64,000 nt of DNA from Marthasterias glacialis (taxonomy: Eukaryota > Echinodermata > Asteroidea > Forcipulatida > Asteriidae): NCBI GenBank assembly GCA_911728455.2, contig OU452223.1, positions 13,801,423 through 13,865,422 on the forward strand, read 5' to 3'. Shown one piece after another: positions 9,148 through 20,489 of this stretch; the first letter of the stretch is position 1, and each line of letters begins with the position of its first letter. The notes beneath the pieces were generated by a model. That model worked only from the letters and a program-made list of their open reading frames with translations, made no database searches and had not been told where the DNA came from. The translations under genes and the position numbers were made by a program.

Positions 9148-9767
9148 ACCGCAAATTATATTTAATTCTGAACCTCCCTGTCAGAATATAAACAGATTGA
9201 TTCAACCTTGACCATAATTTAAATTATCTGAAACAAGCAGTGTGAAAGGAGACTACAGTTATTCACAATTACTGCTATATCAGTATAATGTGAATGGCAG
9301 CCCCCATCAACAAAACAAATAACTATTTGTTGGAGAATGTTTTTCAGTTTCTTTCAGGAGGATGTTGCCCTGTTGAAATGAGTGGATAGCATCAGCGAAG
9401 TGTTCCAAGATTTGCAAGCAGCTTCAGATTAGAAGGTATGATGCCAAAAAAATTATGTGTTACATCTTTATCTTCTATTAAAAATATATTCTTTTTTTAT
9501 AAACCACACTTTTACAATGATGTTTGGAACTACAGTTACAATGTATTTGTAGTTGCTGGTTACAAACTTTTCAGAAAACATTTTGGGAAAAAACTAAACT
9601 TGGAAATCATGAAAACTTCCCATTTCATGAAATGATCTCATGAAATGATTCCAAACTTTTTTTTCTCAAGTTACACTGTGCACGAGTTGTTACATAAATG
9701 TGATGAGTTACTGTTTGCTGTCTTCACCAAATAGATTGGAAGAAAATGAACCTGCTCAAGAAACAGA
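9148..9767. other. Unique spacer, nothing recognised
   Basis: AT-rich sequence between the PLE composite and the ~890-bp array. The frame at 9438-9635 is short, has no recognisable motif and is not supported as a gene. A possible donor (AGAAG/GTATGA) at 9436 is unremarkable. Confidence 0.6.
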
Positions 9768-12700
9768 AATTTGCCAGAAAGTGCTAGATCTCACCAAGAA
9801 GTTCTAGCCCTGTTTAATGCAACCGTGACCTGGGCCTGAAGCCTTGACTGAGCTCCTGATTGTCCAATTGCATCCACCTAATGCTGGGCTTGTTTGGACC
9901 GCCTAGTTCCCAGACCGACAAACATGATGGGTGACATGTGACTGACCCTGGATCCAGTGCCAAGAACGACCTTCGAGCCCCCATCAGCTGATTTTTGTCT
10001 TCTTCATCCATCCCCTGGCAGAACTGTTGAACATTTCCACCATCATCATCAACCTTGGACTAACATTTTTGCGAAGAATTTTTTTCGTCTGGTGGACTTA
10101 AACCGTAACGGCTCGGTCAAAGGACATTCACTACCTCGGAACTGAGATATACGTTTGTTCACGGACTCTCACAAAATCAAAGCTACGATAGCATAGATCA
10201 CACCAGCAGTTTGTACTTCATCCAGATAGATCAAGACTGCACACAGCTAATACAAGATGCTCTGTAAGTTACTCTAGCTTATTCCAATTGACTTTGAACA
10301 CTTGTGGCTCTTATGCCCTCTAGTTTATTTTGATTTCCAATTAAGCATTGTTTGGGTATTTTTGCCAGGTGTCCCTAAATTGGATTAATTAGTTGTAGTT
10401 TCAAACAGCTGTAGAGTACCCAGTTTTAGAAATCCACTCAGGCATATCTGCCACCCAGTTCAAGAGACAAAAGAACACGACAGTTCTTGAGACAAAAGAA
10501 CAGATTAGAAGTAGATTTTTTTCTTATGTGTTAAACATTTAATCGTTCTGATGTGTTCCGATTTGCATTTAGTATTCATAGTATTTTTTTTTTTCGCTGA
10601 TATACTTTTGCTCTTCTTTTTAATTTTTGTTTGTTTTACTTTAACATGATTGAGATCCAGAAAATTGCCAGAAATTGCTTGATCTCACCAAGAAGTTCCA
10701 GCCCTGTCTACTGCAACAGTGACCTGGGTGTGAAGCCTTGACTGAGCTCCTGATTGACCAGTAGCATCCACCTAATGCTGGGCTTGTTTGGACCGCCTAG
10801 TTCCCAGACCAACAAACATGATCGGTGACATGTGACTGACCCTGGACCCAGTGCCAAGAACTACCTTCGAGCCCCCATCAGCCGATTTTGGTGTTCTTCA
10901 TCCATCCTCTGGCAGAACTGTTGAACATTTCCATCATCATCATCAACCGTGGACTAACATTTTTGGCATGTTTTAATACAAGATGCTCTGTAAGTTACTC
11001 TAGCTTATTCCAATTGACTTTGAACACTTGTGGCTCTTATGCCCTCTAGTTTATTTTGATTTCCAATTAAGCATTGTTTGGGTATTTTTCCCAGGTGTCC
11101 CTAAATTGGATTAATTAGTTGTAGTTTCAAAGAGCTGTACAGTACCCAGTTTTAGAAATCCACTCAGGCATATCTGCCAACCAGTTCAAGAGACAAAAGA
11201 ACACGACAGTTCTGGAGACAAAAGAACAGATTAGAAGTAGATTTTTTTCTTGTGTGTTAAACATTTAATCGTTCCGATGTGTTCCGATTTGCATTTAGTA
11301 TTCATAGTATTTTTTTTTTCGCTGATATACTTTTGCTCTCCTTTTTAATTTTTGTTTGTTTTACTTTAATATGATTGAGATCCAGAAAATTGCCAGAAAT
11401 TGCCTGATCTCAACAAGAAGTTCCAGCCCTGTCTACTGCAACAGTGACCTGGGTCTGAAGCCTTGACTGAGCTCCTGATTGTCCAGTAGCATCCACCTAA
11501 TGCTGGGCTTGTTTGGACCGCCTAGTTCCCAGACCGACAAACATGATGGGTGACATGTGACTGACCCTGGATCCAGTGCCAAGAACGACCTTCGAGCCCC
11601 CATCAGCCGATTTTGGTGTTCTTCATCCATCCTCTGGCAGAACTGTTGAACATTTCCATCATCATCATCAACCGTGGACTAACATTTTTGGCAAGAATTT
11701 TTTTCTTCTGGTGGACTTAAATTGTAACGACTCGGCCAAAGGACATTCACTACCTCGGAACTGAGATATACGTTTGTTCACGGACTCTCACAAAATCAAA
11801 ACTACGATAGCATAGATCACACCAGCAGTTTGTACTTCATCCAGATAGATCAAGACTGCACACAGCTAATACAAGATGCTCTGTAAGTTACTCTAGCTTA
11901 TTCCAATTGACTTTGAACACTTGTGGCTCTTAAGCCCTCTAGTTTATTTTGATTTCCGATTTGGCATTGTTTGGGTATTTTTGCCAGGTGTCCATAAATT
12001 GGATTAATTAGTTGTAGTTTCAAACAGCTGTAGAGTACCCAGTTTGAGAAATCCACTCAGGCATATCTGCCACTCAGTTCTAGGGACAAAAGAAAACTAC
12101 AGTTCTGGAGACAAAAGAACAGATTAGAAGTAGGTTTTTTTCTTGTGTGTTAAACATGTAATCGTTCTAGTGTGTTCCGATTTGCGTTTAGTATTTACAG
12201 TATTTTTTTTATCGCTGAAATACTATTGCTCTTCTTTTTAATTTGTGTTTGTTTTACTTTAATATGACTGAGATCCAGAAAATTGCCAGAAAGTGCTAGA
12301 TCTCACCAAGAAGTTCCACCCCTGTTTAATGCAACAGTGACCTGGGCGTGAAGCCTTGACTGAGCTCCTGATTGTCCAGTAGCATCCACCTAATGCTGGG
12401 CTTGTTTGGACCGCCTAGTTCCCAGACCGACAAACATGATGGGTGACATGTGACTGACCCTGGATCCAGTGCCAAGAACGACCTTCGAGCCCCCATCAGC
12501 CGATTTTTGTCTTCTTCATCCATCCCCTGGCAGAACTGTTGAACATTTCCACCATCATCATCAACCTTGGACTAAGATTTTTGTGAAGAATTTGTTTCTT
12601 CTGGTGGACTTAAATTGTAACGACTCGGCCAAAGGACATTCACTACCTGGGAACTGAGATATACGTTTGTTCACGGACTTTCACAAAATCAAAGCTACGA

Positions 12701-13530
12701 TAGCATAGATCACACCAGCAGTTTGTACTTCATCCAGATAGATCAAGACTGCACACAGCTAATACAAGATGCTCTGTAAGTTACTATAGCTTATTCCAAT
12801 TGACTTTAAACACTTGTGGCTCTTAAGCCCTCTAGTTTATTTTGATTTCCGATGTGGCATTGTGTGGGTATTTTTCCCTGGTGTTCATAAATTGGATTAA
12901 TTAGTTGTGGTTTCAAACAGCTGTAGAGTACCCAGTTTTAGAAATCCATTCAGGCATATCTGCCACTCAGTTCTAGGGACAAAAGAACACGACAGTTCTG
13001 GAGACAAAAGAACGGATTAGAAGTAGATTTTTTTATTGTGTGTTAAACATTTAATCGTTCCGATTTGCATTGAGTATTCATAGTATTTTTTTATCGCTGA
13101 TATACTATTGCTCTCCTTTTTATATTTTGTTTGTTTTACTTTATTATGATTGAGATCCAGAAAATTGCCAGAAAGTGCTAGATCTCACCAAGAAGTTCCA
13201 CCCCTGTTGAATGCAACAGTGACCTGGGCATGAAGCCTTGACTGAGCTCCTGATTGCCCAGCAGCATCCACCTAATGCTGGGCTTGTTTGGACCGCCTAT
13301 TTCACAGACTGACAATTATGATGGGTGACATGTGACTGACCCTGGATCCAGTGCCAAGAACGACCTTCGAGCCCCCATCAGCCGATTTTTGTCTCCTTCA
13401 TCCATCCCCTGGCAGAACTGTTGAACATTTCCACCATCATCATCCACCTTGGACTAACATTTTTGTGAAGGATTTTTTCTTCTGGTGGACTTAAAACGTA
13501 ACGGCTCGGTCAAAGGACATTCACTACCTT
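9768..13530 (+). repeat. Tandem array of a ~890-bp unit, 4.5 copies
   Basis: Landmark GTGACCTGGGC/T recurs near 9829, 10718, 11444, 12336 and 13221. The unit contains ATTGCCAGAAA..GATCTCACCAAGAAG, a CATCATCATCAACC tract, a donor-like ATGCTCTGTAAGTTAC and a poly-T/GCTGATATACT tail. The second copy has an internal deletion near 10970 that joins TTTTTGGCATGTTT to AATACAAGATG and shortens it by about 160 bp. Identical 62-65 residue frames recur in the copies on both strands, a consequence of duplication rather than a gene family. The last copy ends near 13530, just before the Gag-like region, so the array may be the 5' repeat region of that element. Confidence 0.85.
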
Positions 13531-13792
13531 GCTATTTTTCTGCACTTTGTTCTCCTGCATATTAGTTCTCTTTGTATCCCTCTTTTGACTATGTTCTTTG
13601 CAAGCCCAGATTGTCTGCTTTAAAGCCAAATTACTACTTCCAGAGATCACCTGTCTGACATAGAACTCTTCCCATCATCCATCGCAGCAAATGGTGACAG
13701 ATCATCTCGTCACATTCAATTGAACCTATCCTCAATCCACTTGAAGTGAAGCAAGATGCATCCCTCAAGCTACCTTTCCCTTCCAAGAGATC

Positions 13793-14237
13793 TTGTCAAC
13801 ATGCAAGATGAAATATTGCATCAAAACCACATCCATGCCTACAGAACTCCAATTTTCTACCGTTGTGCGTTATTTTGGTGGTACTGCAAGAAAACTTGTT
13901 CTCAATCTCCGTCCAGTAAATCAAACGCTTAGCCATGCTTTTGCTGAACTTAAGGCACAGTTTGGAGACATATACCTGTCTGGTTATTCACTGGCCAGTT
14001 TTTTATGTTGGTATGAGACTTCCCAATAAAGTACTAAGCATCTTTGCTTTAGAACCTGAAGCTACGCTGAGAACCATAAAAGACAATTCAACTCCATTTC
14101 CAAACAGAAACAGCATGCTCACACAGCAATTCATGAGAGGTGTTGTAGATGAGAAGGTAACGCAGACACTTAAACCAATGAAACAAAGGGAGATGACTTT
14201 CAGGCAACTTCAGATTGAACTTTATCTAGTGGAATGA
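13793..14237 (+). pseudogene. Gag/PNMA-like capsid fragment, frameshifted
   Basis: Two overlapping frames join near 14000. The first gives YFGGTARKLVLNLRPVNQT and FAELKAQFGD. The second gives LEPEATLRTIKD, then NSMLTQQFMRGVVDEKV, TLKPMKQREMTFRQLQIEL and a stop at 14235-14237. The order (an L..L.P...T...A...L...FGD helix, then ML..QF..G..D......LK......TF..L..E) matches the capsid-type domain of Ty3-like Gag and PNMA/ZCCHC12-like proteins. No start codon or intact frame is evident. The capsid call rests on pattern, not on alignment. Confidence 0.6.
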
Positions 14238-14534
14238 CGGTCTCAGATGACAGCTTTTGCAAAGACCGGAACCAAGCTAAAAATCAAGCAATTACAGCAG
14301 ATCAGTCCACTATACAACCAGCTGAATTCATCCTTGTTACCTGATACGAGGGTCCTTGATCAAAACCAGCACATGGCCCAGATCTCCAAGCAGAACACTG
14401 ACCACAATGTGTTTGAAAAAATCTCTTGCCACTGTCAACCAACTACATGCTGCTCTGAAGATTGAGCACCATGCCCATCTAAACAATCGAGAAAAGACCA
14501 GTTACCTTCTAGTCATTGAGTTTTCATTTGACAG

Positions 14535-14697
14535 AGTTGTGGCAAGGAAGGACAGCACATCACCAAATGCTGCAGAAGTGCACCTTCAAACCTCAATGGC
14601 TCGCTGCCAATGGGCAAGCCGTCAGAGGCCAAGAATCAACAAGCCCAGTACTATCTCCTTCAAACAACGCATCCTAGCCGTCTTCAATATACCAAGG
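14535..14697 (+). pseudogene. CCHC zinc-knuckle fragment following the capsid piece
   Basis: After a TTTTCATTTGACAG acceptor-like sequence the frame reads SCGKEGQHITKCCRSAPS. This is the C..G.H....C half of a retroviral-type CCHC knuckle (TGT at 14538, TGC at 14568). The first cysteine of C-x2-C would come from an upstream exon. Position after the capsid fragment and on the same strand supports a Gag polyprotein order. Confidence 0.5.
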
Positions 14698-14814
14698 TGA
14701 TACCAAGCCTCTCCATCATCAGCAGTCAATTAAACAATTATAATGTACTGTACTGCAATTTTCTACGGAGGACGTCGTGTTACTGCAGAGGAACTGTCAT
14801 GTGATAATAACCTT

Positions 14815-15279
14815 CAAATTTCATAACATTTAAGTTGACAATCAGTTACTTTAATGTTGAACTGGTAAAGTTTCGTTTGAAAAATTTTCGATGTTGAAAT
14901 GACTTGCTGGCAACGAGCTCTTCTACTAAAGCTGTAAAGGAGCAGAAACACAACTAGTCATCTTTGATAAGGGATGAAATGATAACTTCTGGGAGTGCCA
15001 AAACTTGACCTTTAGGAGTCATTTTGGGCAAAAAAGACCCATCTAAAGATTGAGGTGTGGTTCTACTGGCAGACTATAGTGAAAGATGTGAATGAGTGGT
15101 AGGTAATGTGACAGTGTTGACAGGTGTAACTGAAATTTAACTAAATACCCCAAAAAAGTAATCTGGAATAAAAGGGATAAAACAAACGTAATGTCTCTTT
15201 TTCTTTGGTATGGACAGCAATTTCTTGCCACTGCCATCAAATAATATTTTTTGTCCTAATGAACTATTTGTTATTGTAG
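14815..15279. other. Spacer between Gag-like and integrase pieces
   Basis: About 0.46 kb without a supported frame. It is too short to hold protease, reverse transcriptase and RNase H, and none of their motifs is seen. It ends in an acceptor-like TTATTGTAG at 15279. Confidence 0.6.
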
Positions 15280-15983
15280 ATTCAACAGTGCACCAGATGC
15301 CTGGAGACGGAGAAGATCAAATTTGCTGCCTCTGAACTTCAACCCATCCCTGTGGTCGAGCCCTGGGTGATGATTGGTATTAATCTGATTGGCCCATCCA
15401 AGGAATCGAAGGCTAGCAATCGATAAGTCCTAACTGCTACAGAATATTACACCAAGTGGCCTGAGGTGATGCCGATCAGGAGAAAGGATGCCAAGAGTGT
15501 GTCAAAGTGCCTCAAAAGATTTTTATTGCTGGTGGGGTCATTTCCAAGACGTAACTTTTGTGTGTATCTATTTATATTTTTGTATGGGTTTAAACCTTCA
15601 ATGCTTTGTTAATTTGGTATCATTTCAATGTGTAACATCAGCTCACTTTTTCTCATTGCAGGAATGGTGCACCAACAGACTGCCTTTCTGATCATGGGAG
15701 AGAATTCTGTAACCAGGTAAAGTTATACACATGTACACACCCAAAACTAGGATGGGAAAAAACAGTCTCTTTTTACAATTTCATTTAGTCTTAACCTTTG
15801 AATGTTTTTTTTCCCAAAGCTGTCTGAGGACTTGTACCAGCAATGGGGTATCTGCCATCGTGTGAGTTCAGCTGCACACCACCCCAGACAAATGGCATTG
15901 ATGAGTGGTTGAATCAGACACTCAAGGCCTCCAATGCCAAGTTGGTAAATGACAAGCAGGACGATTGGGAGAACTATATTAAG
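15280..15983 (+). pseudogene. Integrase catalytic-core pseudogene in three exon-like blocks (Ginger/Gypsy type)
   Basis: Block 1 (15280-15550) encodes CTRCLETEKIKFAASELQPI, then GINLIGP, one in-frame TAA, and EYYTKWPEVMPI. Block 2 (15662-15716) encodes GAPTDCLSDHGREFCNQ. Block 3 (15830-15983) encodes LSEDLYQQWGICHRVSSAAH and, after a 1-bp frameshift, QTNGIDEWLNQTL and DDWENYIK. These match the rve core of Gypsy-like and cellular (GIN/Ginger) integrases. The first catalytic Asp (usually GIDLIGP) is Asn here, while the second (SDHGREF) and the Glu (NGIDEW) remain. Blocks are bounded by GT-AG-like signals (donors 15551, 15717 and 15984; acceptors ending 15279, 15661 and 15829), unusual for an LTR element. 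It is inactive. Confidence 0.75.
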
Positions 15984-16254
15984 GTAATACCATAACACAC
16001 TGCTACATCAATTAAGGATGATGACAAGGAAGACATTATACAATCCATTAATGTGATTCTACTGACTACTACAGTTGATAAAGCAGACCTACAACAAGCT
16101 GTTCTAGCCGATGATACACTTCAGCAAGTGATTTCATAATATTTGGATAATGATTGGCCAAACAAGAAAAAGATTAGGCAAGCATTATAGTCATACTCGA
16201 TGATTCTTGATGAATTTTGGATTGTAGATATTGTTTCATGCTTGTGATCATTTT

Positions 16255-16640
16255 GTGATATCTGAGACGATGAAACGCAATCTAATTCCCCTCGCTCATG
16301 AAGCACATCAAGGCACTGTACAATGTAAGCAAGGACTCTGGGAATGCTGTATATGGTGGCCTTGCATGGACCGTATGGTAGAGGATGTCACTTGCAGCTG
16401 TTACGCATGGTAAACAAGTGATAAAACTGCATGCAACCAGAACACTCCATTACAGCCCATACCACTTCCAGAAGGGCCATGGCAAAAGATTGTGATTGAC
16501 ATAACTGGCCCCTTTTAACACGGTTCACTATAGTTGCCATTGACTTCTACAGCAAATGACTGGAGGTAGCTTTTGCTTCAGACTTTACTTCACGAACAAT
16601 AGTTTCCATGATGCCTTCAATTTTTGCTTTTGTTAATTCC
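16255..16640 (+). pseudogene. Second integrase piece: HHCC zinc domain plus start of core
   Basis: The frame beginning near 16231 reads VISETMKRNLIPLAHEAHQG, then WWPCMDRMVEDVTCSCYAW, the H-x3-H...C-x2-C zinc-binding domain (LAHEAHQG and CSCYAW, with the last Cys changed to Trp). It continues as PLPEGPWQKIVIDITGPF, containing the first catalytic Asp. After a frameshift, FTIVAIDFYSK-stop-LEVAFASDFT follows. Since this N-terminal part lies downstream of a more C-terminal integrase piece, at least two copies of the element are represented. Confidence 0.7.
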
Positions 16641-16714
16641 CAGGTTAAGCAAACTGCAAGTGAAGGTGTAAAGCAGATATCAGTAGTTGACATCTTCTTC
16701 TTTTGCATGCAATC

Positions 16715-16806
16715 AGAAGGACTGGATGACAGAGTGGTGCAGTGTCAGTAGTGCAAGGAATGGTTTCACAAACCTGTCACACTTTGCCCTCCATACTTTT
16801 CTCAGA
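16715..16806 (+). pseudogene. PHD-finger fragment
   Basis: After a GCATGCAATCAG acceptor the frame reads GLDDRVVQCQ-stop-CKEWFHKPVTLCP, the second half of a PHD finger (V-QC-x2-C-x2-WFH...C). An in-frame TAG sits where the usual residue between the paired cysteines lies. A PHD finger beside a Gypsy-like integrase has, from memory, been described for Ginger-type DNA transposons. It supports that family over a plain LTR element, though a captured host exon is possible. Confidence 0.55.
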
Positions 16807-16899
16807 TAAGTCTGCCATATTCTTTTGCTTGAAGTGTACTTGGTCTTTTCCGCTTCCTTTCTGTTTCAGATGAGCGAAGGAGCTGTGCAGAAGTTGATT

Positions 16900-17760
16900 A
16901 CTTCAGTGTAAAACATCTATGTTATATTATTTTAATCTCTTTTTTTTATTATTAAATAATTAAATTTTGTATTTCTTATGGAACAAGTACCTTGCCCTTT
17001 TAGGTTACTGTTGGGTTATTTATTCTGTAAATATAGCTGTAAATAATTTGTCAAGGGGGTCAGTCTTTACTCTCGCATATTTCTTGCCTTTTTGGATGTT
17101 ACTTAATTGTTCTGTACATATTATTTAGTTCATTTTTAAATGGTATATTTCGGTAATAATTTTTCGAGGGGTCACTCAACTTACAATGTTCTTGCCTTTT
17201 TAAATGTTATTTATTTTGTATGTTATTTATTTTTAAATGTTATACTTTGATAATTGTTTGTGGTGGTCACTCTTTACACATTTTTGCCTTTTTAAAAATC
17301 AATCTAACATAAATTCAGTTCAATGCAAGTTCAACTGATGAGTCATGAATTTGACGAAAGGGCAATTAGCAGCATTTAAACTAAAAACAAAAAGAGGTTT
17401 GATGCCTCTTGCAATATTTCAAAAGTAAAAACATCAACTAAAAGTTTTTATAATTTGAAGAAATTAAAGTGTACCTTAGTGTTAAGGGGTTTAACATTAC
17501 AAGCTGCTGATTGGCCTCTTGAACAATGCATATGCTTTAAAGATGATCTGTGCTGATGTGATTTGTGCTCGAAAAATAATTTTGACATTAAGTACTCTGT
17601 AAATGTTGCTTGATTTTTTTATTTGGAAGTAAATAACTTTGGCCATCTGACAAAAATTATTTCAACATTTGGATTAATTTTCAAGGTCAAATTGGCTTGA
17701 GCATGGATCATACATCTTTAATGTGTTTAACAAAATGAATAAATCAATTTATAATTACAT
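16900..17760. other. AT-rich spacer, no gene seen
   Basis: Low-complexity T-rich sequence with three loose repeats of a TTGCCTTTTTAAATGTTA-like phrase (around 17085, 17192 and 17284). No frame, RNA gene or transposon end is recognised. Confidence 0.6.
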
Positions 17761-18060
17761 AGGAACAATCAAAGATGAATAAACAGGCACTTAATTAGGC
17801 TAAAATGTTGTATCTGATCTGCCTTGTAAACTCCATGAGTAACTTAGGTATCATTCTATACTTACCTATCTGAAAATTTTGATAATAAACATTGACATAA
17901 TACATCCAAAAAGTGGTAGTCAGATACAAAAACTTTCCCTTAACTGTACTCACGATCATCTTTTGTCCTCCCAACTGATGCTTTTTAGGCCCAAAGCAAA
18001 ACCATGCAGTCATCAGGTTCAGCAGCACTTCACAGCAGTGTAGGCAGGGATCTATACAGA
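17760..18060. repeat. Dispersed repeat, related to the foldback arm at 30020
   Basis: The text CAGGCACTTAATTAGGCTAAAATG, CATCCAAAAAGTGG, ATACAAAAACTTTCCCTTAACT and GCCCAAAGCAAAACCA occurs in the same order at 30040-30335. The frame at 17795-18106 is a by-product. It is probably a solo or decayed arm of the same foldback family. Confidence 0.7.
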
Positions 18061-18889
18061 AGTAAAGTGTGGTTGTTGCACTACATGTATGGTATGGTCT
18101 GATCACTCACAAGAATAATCTAGAAGTTAAAGAGGAGCTATTTTATTCTGAAGTGAACTTTCACAACATCAAAGCGGTAAGCAACTTCAGTACATTTCTC
18201 ATTAATTTGCCTCTTCAGTGCATGCATAATGCCATAATTATAATATCATTGCAATGATGCAAAGTCTCCAAAAGTCGGCTGATCATATTTGTTTTCAGTC
18301 ATGGCCTTGTCGTCTGGCAGGAAACAGGTCAACTCATCATAGTACTCCAACCAATTCATACTCTATACATGGATGAGATTCCTTCCTCCATGCTTTAACC
18401 AACTCCTGCTCATTTTGGTCAATTCGTACTCCAACCAACTCGCTCATTCTCCAAACAACTCAAATCCTAGTGAAACCAGTTTCCAATCAGCTAATGGTAA
18501 AGTTGTTTATACTTAATGTAAACTAACCTGAAATATGCAGGGGATGATGCCGGTTAATATAGTGGTACAATTGTGTCAGATATGATTTTGGAAAAGGGAG
18601 AAATATTTAGGATACTGTTCCCATCAAGTGCCGTCTTTTCAACATACCTCCTAATAGTTGGATTCAAGTCTCAGACCTTTTTAACCTGTAAATATAATTT
18701 GAAACTACTGGCTTTTTATTCCAGCAATTACACCATGCTATTGATCCTTAACTTGCATATTTTTGGATCATATGAGTGGGTTTACTTGTAGTTTGGAATT
18801 TTTTTTTAAATTTACAATGTCATTGTCATGTTTCAGGTAATGATTACATTTCTAATAATGAAATAATGTATACATTATTCTTTATAACC

Positions 18890-19080
18890 CAGCTCCAGAT
18901 GGATGTTGTTAGCTGTTTGAGTGACATGCTCATTGAGACAACCAGAAAATATGGAGATTCAAATTAGTCCAGGTCAGTCACACTACACTTTTTCATCTCC
19001 ATCACATTAATCATCTCGTGACTCTAGGAAATCGCTGATTCTAACCGAAAACATTGAAAAGTCTTTCCCCTTGCCGGTTC
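18890..19080 (+). repeat. Exon-like duplicated block, copy 1
   Basis: TTTATAACCCAG/CTCCAGATGGATG begins a frame LQMDVVSCLSDMLIETT. The block shares about 190 bp with 19973-20165, including the later CTCGTGACTCT..GAAATC phrase. The duplicated frame diverges quickly after the common part, so coding is uncertain. Confidence 0.55.
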
Positions 19081-19104
19081 CAAAGTAGGGTGGCCCACTC
19101 TCTC

Positions 19105-19360
19105 TCCATTCTAGGCTTTCAGGTTTTTCTGAGCCTGAACAGAAGAAAACCTGCATTTCTCAAAGATTCTCATCCACCTTCTTTTGAAACAGCACACATG
19201 AATTACAAGGCTTCAAGGGTTTTTTTAATTTTTTTTTCAAAAGACCGAACTTGGAAACTCTGTGTTTCACAAAGATCCTAATCTGGATATTTTTAAATTA
19301 CCAGGCTTCCAGGTTTTTCCCAAGCCTGACAACCTGCCTTTTGCAAAAGATCCTTATTTG
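19105..19360. repeat. Three diverged tandem units of about 100 bp
   Basis: Each starts ATT(C/A)(T/C)(A)AGGCTT(T)C(A)AGG and ends near a CAAA(A)GATCCT phrase (19160, 19270, 19345). Short and diverged. No gene is seen in this stretch or in the following spacer to 19970. Confidence 0.5.
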
Positions 19361-19972
19361 TTTGTAAAGAAAAAAAGTGATAGTTTACAATCCTGAACCA
19401 GGAACCATAGATATCACTGACTGTAGCTGGGTGCACTACACAAAATAGACAGAAAACCTTGCGCTGAGCTTCTTTAAGAAAATATAAAACCACAATTTTC
19501 TCTTTAAATCCACCATTCGAAGGTCACTGCTTTTATGGATTGTTGAAAAATGGTCTAATATCAAGGCCCAGGGGTTGTTGACTCCCAACCTGGTGTATTT
19601 GTTGTACACTAGCCCTCTAAAAATGACCCCATTTTGCCCAAAAGCACGGTCATTTTTCCAAGATGGTGTCTGGTCAGTTTACTTGTTCATCTAGAATTCT
19701 ATCTTGTCTATTGTCAGAGTCTACTCAATCTTTTAGCGACCACTTCATAATGGAGTGGGTGGACGGGATTTAACATTATTGCATTAAGCTTAGGTAAAAT
19801 AGCTTATTCAAAAATATCATGCAGATTCTTAACAACAAATCCAATCCTTTTGGATGCTACTCATCATTGAATTTCCTTGTAGTTTCAAAGAAATAACATT
19901 TTTTGAAGATTATACTTTGTTTTTGTGATTTTTTGCAACTGATCAATGTAGATAATAGAATAATGTAAAATC

Positions 19973-20165
19973 TTTATAACCCAGCTCCAGATTGATGCAG
20001 TTAGCTGTCTGAGCAACATGCTCCTTGAGAGAGACTGAGACTCAAATCAGTGGAGGCCAGTCACGATACACTTTCATCTTTGTGCTGTTTGATCGCATTA
20101 AATGTCTCCTGACTCTGAGAAATCAACGATTCAACTGAAATCATTGAGTAGTGTTTCCCTCCTGC
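19973..20165 (+). repeat. Exon-like duplicated block, copy 2
   Basis: Counterpart of 18890-19080: TTTATAACCCAG/CTCCAGATTGATG encoding LQIDAVSCLSNMLLERD then a stop. The spacing between copies is about 1.08 kb. Confidence 0.55.
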
Positions 20166-20485
20166 AAATAATGACTTTACTAAGGGGGTGCACGGACAGG
20201 GGGCGGGGGGGGGGGGGGATATGTGCATCATCAACTGATGTCTGTGCCCCCTATTTGAATCCTGGACTTTTGAAATTAAAATTAGCGGAATAAAGTGTTG
20301 CGTTTTATGAGCTTTTAGGTAGAAGTTTCAGTGTTTTTAGAACTATTTTGAATTATTTACACACAGAATGTATTTTGAAAACACTGAAAAGGGGCTAGTT
20401 TATTAAAGTTTTATTTGGCCAAAAGTGCCCCCTAGAAAACAAATGATGCCCTCATGTGCCTCCTATGATTTTTCCCTAGTTAAAG
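20165..20485. repeat. Dispersed repeat with a poly-G tract, related to 34597-34960
   Basis: Contains a G-rich run (GGGGGC then 14 or more G, about 20199-20218), then GTGCCCCCTATTTGAA, TCTGGACTTTTGAAATTAAAATT, and near its end AAAAGTGCCCCCTAGAAAAC. The other copy has the same order with C-runs instead of the G-run. Possible non-autonomous element. Confidence 0.55.
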
Positions 20486-20489
20486 CACT

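Noticed and set aside
9814..12657. Recurring 62-65 residue frames on both strands
   Set aside because: Identical because the DNA unit is tandemly duplicated. Frames overlap on opposite strands and lack motifs.
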